Assembly (NCBI RefSeq): GCF_023078275.1
Contig: NC_062982.1
Location: 1,541,001 to 1,605,000 of the forward strand
Reading direction: 5' to 3'
Source: Leguminivora glycinivorella
Taxonomy: Eukaryota > Arthropoda > Insecta > Lepidoptera > Tortricidae
Length of the DNA: 64,000 nucleotides
Shown: positions 20,801-32,800 of the stretch, one piece after another
Layout: each line of letters begins with the position of its first letter
Position numbering within the stretch: the stretch's first letter is position 1
Notes under the pieces: model-generated
Database searches by the model: none
What the model was told of the DNA's origin: nothing
What the model saw: the letters and a program-made list of their open reading frames with translations, nothing else
Made by a program: the position numbers and the translations under genes

Positions 20801-23800
20801 TATTTGTTTGTTAAATAATGTAGGTATACGTTTGTAGTAGTGTGCGTGACAAAAATGTCGTCTATTTCTATTAAACAGCTGCCAATGATCGAAATTCAAA
20901 TTAGTTGAACAATTTCCATTGAAAAAAAAAAAGTTTGTAATGCATCGGTCCGAATTGTGGATACTAGTTTTATCATCTTTTAGTAGATACAATTGAATGT
21001 AAAATTATTTATTTTGCCTGACACTCTTGAGTATTTTTTATGCCGTTATTTTAATTTTACAATATAATATTTGGAATATATAGTGCTTATAATTATTAAA
21101 TATAAAACATTTTTTAAATACTTTTTGATACAAAATCATACTTCATTGATTTGGAACAATGCTTTTTATCGGACCTACAGTAAACCAATTGGAACCCTAG
21201 GCCACTGTAGAACTATGTCATAGTAACGTTATAAATCAGATTGTAAGAAACCTCTTACTGCTTGTCATTTTGACATGGTTGTAGAGTGGCCTAGGGTTCC
21301 AATTGGTTGACTGTACATCCGACACTATCGGAAGCGTTTATCGGATGTAGGATGTCGATCTGACACCCGATATCGGATCGGATAATGTGAAAACGGCCTA
21401 AGCATTAACCGTTAGTGCGTTTTCACATTATCCGATCCGATATCGGATGTAGGACCGATATCCCATACATTGAAGCCGCCATCTTTGATTTTTGACTTTG
21501 AAATCCTTCCGACATTTGCTACATGCACGACCGATGCGATGCATGCGAAATCAAACCTTATCGATATGGAAGTATGAGACGCGACGATTGCCGACTGGCT
21601 AGGATTTCCGAACGCACACGAATGCGCGCTCGGTCGCCGATTTGCGGCGGAGTGGGCCTAGACCTCGACGCGACGCCGCACTTGCGTCGCGCGAAGCGCA
21701 ACAGCATTTTAAAATCCCCCCCCCCCCCTAGTGGATAAAGTAATTTGACCTTGAATATAGTCATATAGTGAATCTAGTGATGACGATATGTTTTACCACC
21801 TGTGGAACTCCTGGAAGCAGTGATAAACGCGTTTTTTGCGTTGTACTTTCCTCGCTATAGTGAGGGAAAATGTTGTTGTGTATCGTGGTTCAACTATAGA
21901 ATACTTTCGCTTGCTCGTTTTTCAATTCCACACTCGCCGTTAAAATACAACTTTGCACTCTTGTATAACAAATAACTATGTATTTTATATTTTTGAATAT
22001 ATTTTTTCAGACTGGCACTTAAAAAGAGTTCAAACGTTTTTTTTTTCTAAAAACCTAAATTTTTCAACAAAGGTTTTACTTTTCACTTTTCGACATCTAT
22101 CAATGAGAAAGGACCTTTTGTAGTAAGAAACAATACGATTTTTAGGGTTCCGTACCAAAAAGGTACAACAGGAACCCTTATGGTGCGACTCTGTCCGTCT
22201 GTCTGTCCGTCTGTCACATTCCTAAATATCTCGAGAACTACTAATGCTATCAACTTGAAATTTGGAATAGTTGTGAACATTGTAAACCTCTACAAATAGA
22301 AAGTATAATTTTTTTAAATATATTAATTTTAATTGTAAAAAATGGCCAAAATGAAAGGGGGCAAACTGTAAATTTCAAGTTACTAGGTCAAGTGGGGTAT
22401 CGTTGGAAAGAGCTCAAATTGAACGTAAATAAACTATTTTTTATAATTTTTTTCTTGTGGAAAAAAAAAGAATTTTGAAGGAAAATGTAAAAAAAAATAC
22501 CGTTCCCCCCCCTTATCTCCGAAGTTTACCAACGAAAAATTATGAAAATTTTAGTAAACATTGGTTTTATGCTATATATTACAGGAAAAATATAATCGTG
22601 TTTGTATTTTGAATACTTTTTTTTTAATTCACAAAAAACTTTTTAAATTTTTACTTTCAATTTACCCACCCTTGCGGATGTATATCGTACTTCAAATTAA
22701 TAGGAGATGTTACGTAAACCATATTCTGTCCAATAAAGTAAAAACTGTTTAAATCGTTTAACATTATAAAGAATTATCCCTGAAAAACCAGGTCGCGCAA
22801 ATTAGTTATCAAATTGACCGGGAGATGGCGCTATACACTATAATACTCATTAGTGCCTATACTTTTGTCTTCTAGTCAAGTCATTAGAGTTATATGAAAA
22901 TATGAGATTATTTTTACTAGGTAGTTTGAAAGAAAGTTTGTACGGAACCCTCGGTGGGCGAGTCCGACTCGCACTTGGCCGGTTTTTTTATGTAAAAACT
23001 ATAATGTAAAAACGGCCTAAGGGTTACCAAGGCTCGATCGGCGCGCCTAGTGGACGCCAGGCTTAAATTGTCTGGTCTTGGTGTTTTAATAATTTTATGT
23101 GTTTATAGTCGTAATTTATTTGCGAAGTATTAATTTTATATCTGTATTTTTAAATTACACTATGTTGTGGTACCGGGAAGCATATTTTAACTTAAAAGGA
23201 CGTAATGACAACATTTCATACCATGTTTCAGAAAATAAATAGTTTCGGAGTTTAAATTAAGTTTGCAGTGTTTGCACAATTTTATGAATAAAAATATTAC
23301 TCTCGAAAATGTTTTATCAAATACGTACTTTACATTTTGTTCATTATGTTTACTACATGTACATTCTTAGCTATTATACTTATGTATTTCTTACATAATA
23401 ATATTCATTTCCATATTTCTAATTAACTACGCGCCTGCTTTAGAGTGCTTTAAATTTTAACAAATCAATGCATCCTTTGGTCGGGGGCTGGGGCCTTTCA
23501 ACTCAAGGTCGCCGGCGCCGTGGTCGCGGGGCGCGGGGCGTGGGGCGCGGGGTGGGGCGCCGCGGATCTCGTTCATTCAATTCCGCTTGCATGTGTTGCG
23601 GACAGAGCGAGTATATTATACGTACGCGGCGAGCACACATACAAGCCGCACAGCAACGCCATCTAGTAATGTTCGACTTTAAACGTCCATGTGACGTTAT
23701 AGGTTTAGTGCGTGAAAGCTAAAACAGATGTCGCAAGATGTTGCAGTTTGATGACTATTTCGACGTAGGATACTGATAAGAGTTTTGTTGGCCACGCGTG

Positions 23801-26800
23801 GCTACTGGCGCCATCTAGCTCTTTGAGTGTGGATTAAATTTAGCCTACACGTCTAGAATACTTAGGACGGCGCCCATTTTTAGTATGGGATTAGGTATCT
23901 GTACTAGTATTATTTGATCTGTGGCCGGACTATCGAACGTAGGTCCACTGTCTATGAGCGCTGGGCGCAGCGCAGACTGAACTGAGCAGTGAGCGGGCCC
24001 GTGTCAGCAGTGTATTTTATTCGAATTTTATGTGCTTTAAAATAGTACATTACGATACAAGTGCGTAAAAAAGGAAGTTCGAAACGAGTGGCGATAAATT
24101 AAAACACGACCGAAGGGAGTGTTTTAAATCGACACGAGTTACGAATTTCCTTTTCGCACGTGTATCGTACGACGTTTTTCAGTACAGATGAGCCTCCAAA
24201 GTTTCGACCTGGCATATAATGAACCACTTCTCGCACTAGTGCGTAAAAAAACACCATCTGTACTGAAAAATATCTATCGACACAAATGTATGTCTTATAT
24301 GTATTTTTTTTTAATATGGCAACAAGAAGTTCTGGTTTAGGATTATATCTCAATAAATGCAGGAATCGCAGGAATTACAATGAACGCCCCTTAAAGAGTA
24401 GTCTAATTATATTTTTTTTGTATGGGTACCTTTCCTTGTTAGTATAAAAGCCGGAGTTATTAAAAATAAAATAAAAATAAGAATGAAGATTCTTACAGAA
24501 AGAAAAAAGTAAACAATCAATTAATAGAAAATAAAAGAAACAAAAATAAAACTGCAAAAGCACGCCTCAGCCGAGGTTCGAACTCACACCGCTGGCGCGG
24601 CGTCCAGACGTCGAAACCGCTAGGCTACGAGCCCGTTGTAATAACTAGTTAATTTTGTGATCCTATTCACCAAAGTCAAGTGATAGTACATAATTATATC
24701 GTAAGGTCATCGCACTAGTGTTTCATATTGCATCGCGTCGCTTAACATTCGCATGTTCATCGCTAGTTCGTCGCGTCGCATCGCCGTCGCGTTCCGTCGC
24801 CCACCTAAGACAAGTCCATAGAGATAGAAGGTTTGATTTCGTCGCATCGCAGTTAATTTTTAAGATTTCGTTTGTTCGTGTTTAGAATAAGTTTTATTAT
24901 TAAGTAACTTCTTTTGTAATCTTTAATATTAAGTTATGATTTGAATAAATGATTTTGCCATAAAAGAAAAAGTAGTAGTGTAGTGGAAAGCAGGTTGGTT
25001 TACCTGTGCTCTATGCCACAGTACGGAGGCGCGCGAGTGTCCTAGCTTGTTCTTGCAGGGCCCTTTGTCGTAGTGCCGGAGCAGGAAGTCATCCTGGAAA
25101 GAAACAAACATCTGTCTTTAGGCAAATCGTAATATTGTAGATAAATAAAAATATCAACTTATACAACATTTTTTTAGCAGATAGGTACATATAACTCGCA
25201 CTCAACACGGATTTCATAATAGCTTTAAACTCGCTAGCAAAGCAGTGTAAAGAAGAGGAAGGCTATTATCCTGTACTGCGGAATTTATCTGAGATAGTCG
25301 GCCAGTAGCCTATTTGTGCAATTCCCGTTAAGTTTGTACCTCAGAGCATTAAATACTATAGGCCGCCAGTTCGCCGTCCGCTGTCATTGAGTGTACACGC
25401 GCGCTGTTCACCGATAAATATCAGTTTTTGTCCAAAATGCCGTATACGTCCACTAGGTAGGACATTTTGGGAAACCTAGTGGATCTTGCTCAGCATCATG
25501 AACTCTATCAACCTACCAATTTTTATCCAAATCGGAGACGTGATCCAAATGTACAAACTAAACGGGAATTGCTGATTTCACAATATTTAGTAACAATATC
25601 GTCCGACACTCCGACAGTGACAGTTCGCGGTTCATTGCCTGTTTAACAAGGAAATATTGACGCTGAGTAACAAATGTTACTTATCAGCCCAGAAATAGGC
25701 ACAGTGTCATTGTCACTGTGGTGTAATGGCCCACTGAAGTCGACGGCTAACAATATTACGACTATCCCAATCCCATTCCTGTCTATCTAAAGTCACCAGT
25801 GAAGTGAGTGTGTCGCTAACTCTTGAACTTATAAGTTTAGTATCCATAATCCATACTAATATTATAAATGGGAAAGTGTGTGTGTCTGTTTGTTCGTCCG
25901 TCTTTCACAGCAAAACGGAGCGACGAATTGACGTGATTTTTTAAGTGGAGACAGGCATCTTCTGGGCAAGCTCACTCCATCGCTTTGGCTAGTCTGTGGC
26001 CAAGAGTAAGCCCATTTATAAAAATAATAAAAAAAGTTGAAGTGATAGAAAGTGACACAGGCTACATTTTGTCTCTTTCTAGAGCGAGCGAAGCCGCGGG
26101 CAAAAGCTAGTAATATTATAAATGGGAAAGTGTGTGTGTCTGTTTGTTTGTCCGTCTTTCACGGCAAAACGGAGGGACGAATTGACGTGATTTTTTAATT
26201 GGAAATAGTTGAAGGGATGGAGAGTGACATGGGCTACTTTTTGTCTCTTTCTAACGCGAGCGCAGCCGCGAGCAAGAGTTAGTTAGCTATAACTTATAAA
26301 GTTCATCATCGAACATCGTTGCGTCCAGACGCCGGCGGGAACTAACGAGCGCGGATTGCGAGTGGAACGCTAGCGTTCGTCCGGCGCACCGCTGACGCTC
26401 CGCTACCGCTCCGCCTACGCTATCAAAACGCGCATGTGTGGCCGAGCATCTAAAATATTCCCTTTGATTATAATCTAACACATTAGTAGTGATCCGTGTT
26501 TACTTCCCAAAATACCGGATTGCCCCGAATAGCGTCGTTTAACTCGACTCTTGTCGACCGCTGCACTGATTATATTAACATATTGATCGCCGTTTATTTT
26601 TAAAACCGTGCTGCAAAACAAGAGAACCTGTTCGCGGTGCGCAGAATTTAGATTGGTGTTTTGATGTTCGATGATGAACTTTATAAGTTATAGCTAACTA
26701 ACTCTTGCCCGCGGCTGCGCTCGCGTTAGAAAGAGACAAAAAGTAGCCTATGTCACTCTCCATCCCTTCAACTATCTCCACTTAAAAAATCACGTCAATT

Positions 26801-29800
26801 CGTCGCTCCGTTTTGCCGTGAAAGACGGACAAACAAACAGACACACAGTGTCACTTTCTATCCCTTCAACTTTTTTTTTATTATTATAAATGGGCTTACT
26901 CTTGGCCACAGACTAGCCAAAGCCAAAAACGTGGCCTTCGATGGAGTGAGCTTGCCCAGAAGATGCCTGTCTCCACTTAAAAAATCACGTCAATTCGTCG
27001 CTCCGTTTTGCTGTGAAAGACGGACAAACAAACAGACACACACACTTTCCCATTTATAATATTAGTATTTAGATAATATTTATATATTAAAATGAACATA
27101 GTTATTTTATTGTTCTTAACAGATGAAATGAAACATGATTGGTTAAAACTTCTAGCGTATCAACGTAAAAAAATACCTTAAATTATTTACTTTCCATTGC
27201 TACACAGTTACATCTATCTAGCGTAGGCGGAGCGGTAGCGGAGCGTCAGCGGTGCGCCGGACGAACGCTGGCGTTGCGTCCAGACGCCGGCGGGAACTAA
27301 CGAGCGCGGATTGCGAGCGGAACGCTAGCGTTCCGCCGGCGCACCGCTATCATTGCGCTCCGCTAACGCTACGCTATCAAAACGCTTTATGTGTGGCGGA
27401 GGCTTTAGTCTGTTAGAGATCGTAAAATCTACGATGATTCATCATCCTCCTTGCGTTATCCCGGCATTTGCCACGGCTCATGTGAGCCTGGGGTCCGCTT
27501 TGACAACTAATCCCAAGATTTGGCGTAAGCACTACGATGATTCGATGAAGCATGATTAGTAAACTATAAAAAGACTGCGAGAATTAATATTGTTTTTTTC
27601 CGCATTGGTATTTAGGGCTTTTTCTAAAATAGAGACCAAAGACATGATTCTATCAGATCCTGATTTTTATGGGTTTATTCACTCAGAAACACCAATTCTG
27701 TTCTGACGATAAACATGTTCCAAAAATGCGTATACTATGGTTCCCAACTTTCCACTACGTCAAACGATTTTTTTTTTTAAACTAAAATGTCTTGTACCAA
27801 ATGGAACGGACATGAAATATTGGGATAGGTATTTTTTAATGGTAGTAGAGTAGACAATGATATCACCAGAATTTTGCCAGGGTTTCAATTTTTTTTTTGT
27901 AAACGCACACCAAAACTTGATCATCATCATCATACTGTCCTGGCCGATTTCGACCAGGGCGACTGTTAAAATCTGGTTATTAGAGCGACGTTCATGACCT
28001 CTCAAATGACTGACATACCGGGAACTTGCTACACATTCCCTTGTCCTTAACAAAAGTCTTGTAATTTAATCAACTCCGCAAAAACACATAAATACACCAT
28101 AAAACACCCATCATAATCGCTTCACTCTCCTGCGACATTTCACACATCATCATCATTATAATTCAAATAATCATAGTTATTACAGTAAATCGTTATGCCA
28201 ATAATTATGTCGTTTGTTGACGACATGTTGATGATATTCTCGTTTATGTCTTTAAGAGACGATTAGAGTAAAGCAAGTCCGTTTCTATATTTAAATTGTA
28301 TGTGACTTTCAACTTCAGAAGGAGCCTTATGCTATATAAGAAGGTCCTTTGCAAGAGAAAATACAACAGAATTTTTTATAAAAATGTACATGAAACATAA
28401 GAACATTAAGGACCCATTTTATGTTTATGTTATGTTTATGTTTATTCCTTCCACAAAGTAGAAGAACTGGAAGCTAATTTCAAACAAACAAAATAAAACG
28501 CATCTGAAAGAGAATAAGAGTCAGTTATTTTTCCTACGCATCTGAAAGATTTCTCCGACGCCAAACGAAAGCGATACGCCGCTGGCTCTGTCGCGCCAAT
28601 ACGCAAGCGCGATAGAGATAGATATCTACTAGCGCTTCGTTTCGTGAGCGTTTCGTGAGCGATTGTGCCATTCGGCCACAGATACCTAAAATAGTTTGGA
28701 AGTGAAACTTTAGTGCGACTTCCTACTGACACTGTTAAACGTTTAATTTTCACTGACAGCGTTAAACGTTCAACGCTCAGTGTTGCCAACTCGAATTTTC
28801 AAATACCCCTTCCTATTTTCATTTCCACATTACGGAGTTTAACTTCTTCCGCGCGAAGGCTCTCTACGCGCTTTTTTTTTAAGGGTCTCACTGACTAAGT
28901 ATCATCAGTTCCAGACGGCAACAGGCCTATACCACACCTCGGACACTGGCGATCAAATATATGAAAGAGGCGCGTTCTTAGCACACAGTCTAAGCTCGTG
29001 TAGGTGAACGCGTAATATGATTGCATGAGTGAAATATGACAGGTCGACTGGTCGCGTTTTTGACAGGCGGAAACTGTAAGGTAACCGAGAGCGGGTGGGC
29101 GGCACTTTCAGCGGGGAGCGAGAGTGGCCATACTGTACCTACGGTAGTACTCTTTATTATACTGTGCCTATACCGTCCGGCGAATTGATAATCAGTGAGC
29201 CTTAAAGCACGCGTTAAAGTATTTTTAGAAAACGCTCAAAGGTCGACCTCAAGCATTTTAAAAGCACTTTCTCCGCTCTTTGTTTTGGGCATTGAGCTGT
29301 GTAATTAAGAGTGATACCGTTAAAGAGCGAGGGTCACAAGGGGTCAGACGCACATTCTTGACTTTTGCGATCCTCTCAACCTTGCCTACCTCACCTGCCT
29401 GTGGTAGAAATAACATAAGGACTAAGAGATGGGCCGAATACGGACTTTACCGAATACGAATATTCGGCCGAATATTCGGTTGAGCCATATTTTAAATCCT
29501 GGCTTAGAGTTAAAAACGTTTCAATGGTTGGTAATGGGTACACATTTATCTTACTAAGGCTCATAATGTTCCTATAATTTAGTGCATAAGAAAATTTTGG
29601 TTTTTGTTTCTTAAGATACATTATCATTATTTTACCTTTTTTACAAAATTATTGAATTCAATTTTTTAACGCATTTTTAACTCCCTTTGGCAGTTCCTTA
29701 GAGTGCTGAAATAAGATGTCATTATCCGATGAATTACGAAACAACTGACGCTATTTATTTACTTTGTTTATTCGGTTAATATTCGGCAATGTAACCGAAC

Positions 29801-32800
29801 TATTTGGCCGAATACGAACATGTAAAATCGGGTAACTCACGTCAAATTTACATCTTTAATATGACTTGTATGTAACTTACATAAAATAAAATCTATAAGA
29901 GCCATGAGGAAAACTTTTCAAAATATTCAAATACTGCTAGCAAGTTATAAACTTTGGAGTTTTTAATAGTTTGGGTTTTCTACATGTACTTTGTACCGCC
30001 AAACTTTTTTTGGCAATAAAAAATACTTGGTATTTTCTTAGATCACTGATATTAATCATACCACGTAAAAAACTTATCATCTCTCTTTAATAAATGACAC
30101 ATTATGATACCTACTAGTATGTGAAAAACAGATTTATAATTTTACTAGCGATCAGCCCCTGATTCGTATGGGTAGCAAATTGGATATTTAAACCAATTTA
30201 CACAAAATCTTGACAAATTATAAACCTTCTTAAAAACCACTTCATTAATTTGTGAAAACTTAATGAAAATCCGTTCAGTAGTTTTTGATTTTATCGCGAA
30301 CATAAAACTGGAACATGTTTTATAAGATGTAGGGATAAATGACTGCAATGGATAATGTAGGTATCTTTTAAAATAAATTGATCAAATGATGGAAACATGA
30401 TAACTCTTTTCCCCTCACTAGGTCGAAACACGTGTTTTTCCACTTTTAAATTTATTCTAATTCCATCCACATCCGTTAAAGTAGTTTTGATTTTATAACA
30501 TAAAACTGGATTACTTGTTTTAAAAGATGTAAGTTTAGGATAAATGACTGCAATGGTTAATGTATAGTATTTCGTTTTTCAATTCCACATTCGATTAAAT
30601 GAACTTTGAAACATATAACAAATAACTATTATTTCTCTAACCACTCAATTTATAATGTAAATCGAAAAGCACTGAATATAATTGAAACGTATTAATTTAT
30701 AATTACACCAAGCCACACAAACTGAGCAATTTAGAAATTAAAATATGTACAACAGTCACTAAATATAATAACATGAAATTAAGTAAATTGTAGTCTAAGT
30801 AAATTACAAAAGATCAAGAAACTTATAATTGTAATTCAAAATCTGTATCCCAATTTGACCTTTCTTTAATCTTTAGACTTTGTATTGACTTGTACGAGTA
30901 AATATTCTAATCTAAGTTATAGTTACTGACAAGACAACTTCTGAAGTTCACTTGAATACGACCAACGGATTAGGTGCCTATAGTATTAATTAAAGAGACA
31001 GAATAAGGCCTGATTTATAAAACTATGGTTAATACTAACTCGCATGCTAGATTTTAGTTACATTATTATTTTTACTATACGAATTAAATACATTCAGCAC
31101 AACCATCAAATACCGCAATGTATTAAAACTCGTATGCGAGTTCTCGTACCGTCTAAAGACAGAATAACAGTATGAAAAATCCCTACAGTCAAAAAAGTCT
31201 GAGATGGCATATGTCTTGACTTGACGCAAAAACGACGGGGTGTCATACGTTTGAAGATAGTTTGAAGTGTCTGTCTGTTTGTTTGTCTGTGTGTGTGTCT
31301 GTCTGTGGCATCGTAGCTCCCGAACGGAGGAATCGATTTAGATTATTTTTTTTTTTGTTTGAAAGTTGAATTAGTTTGGAGTGTTCTTAGTCATGTTTCA
31401 TGAAAATCGGTCCATTATGTCGGGGGTTTTGTCAAAATTTAAATTTTGTGGTTTGGTTATGATTAATCCTATCCCGGGACGGGCCGCTAGTAAATAAATA
31501 TGAGTGTGTTTGGTAAAACGTCCACTTTGTCGGTTACCATTAAGGCGAGATTTACTTGAATAAACTGACAAAACGGGTTTATAACAATCGACAAAGTGGG
31601 ACGTTTTCCCGTGCACATCTCACAAATAAATAAATATTATAGGACATTCTTACACAGATTTAGTTCTGTGGGCTTATGGCCATAGACTACTTAGTCGAGA
31701 CGAAGACGTGGCCTTTGGCCTACGATGGAACTCGCCCAGAATTCACACTTGATGTGTCTTACCACTTTGTCTACATTGTTGTACTATTGATATCATAATT
31801 ACATACCTATAGCACACCTCGGTCACTGGCCATCAAATATATTGAAATAGGCGCATTCCTAGCACACAGTCTTAGCTCGTGTATGTGAACGCGTACTACG
31901 CTTGTATGAGTGAAATATGACAGGTCGACTGTTCCTGTTTTTGACAGGCAGTAACTGTGAGGTAACCGAGAGGGGGGAAGGGGTGTTTTCAGCGGGGAGC
32001 GGGAGTGACCATACTGTACGATAGTACTCTTTTTTATACTGTGCCTATAGCACGCTTTTAGTACTCGTGTTTAGTGGAACACGATCATGGCAATCGGTCA
32101 AGGCAGTGATTCATAAACAAGCCGAAACATTGGAAAATAACTGAACATTTGAGAGACGGTTGATTGAAGGACCTGACCTGTTTCTGTTTGGGAAGGGGTC
32201 GGTTTTCCTTGTAAACGTTGTCCCATTTTCTTCTCCCAATATTGACATAATTTATGGATAATATTATTAAAAAAAACAAGATGTTATATTAAGTAATAGT
32301 ACGAGGAACTAGAAGCAGAAACACTCCGAAGAAGTAATGTCTCATTTATACAAGTACTAGTTTTTTCCCGCGGCTTCGCTCGCGTTAGAAAGAGACAAAA
32401 AGTAGCCTATGTCACTCTCCATCCCTTCAACTATCTCTACTTAAAAAATCACGTCAATTCGTCGCTCCGTTTTGCCGTGTAAAGTGGACAAACAAACAGA
32501 CACACACACTTTCCCATTTATAATATTAGTATGGATTATAGCTCGTGGTAGACTTAAAAGTTAGAATTATGCCCAAAAAAAATCTGTTCTGACGTGTCTA
32601 CCTACATTGAAGAGGAATATGGAATAAGCCCAAATCCCTCCTCAAAGTAAACACTCAGACTTAAAGTAATGTAACTCATAACATTTATATTTATAAACCT
32701 TCACTTAGACACTGAACCCACCAAAAGCGAGTAAGGGATGAACTATATCCGCGATAGACCCGAACAAAAGTTAGGCGTTCCCGTGTAAATAAAACTTAAA

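Noticed and set aside
23468..23722. 84-codon Arg/Gly-rich protein
   Set aside because: Low-complexity translation of a GC-rich patch; no splice context or homology.
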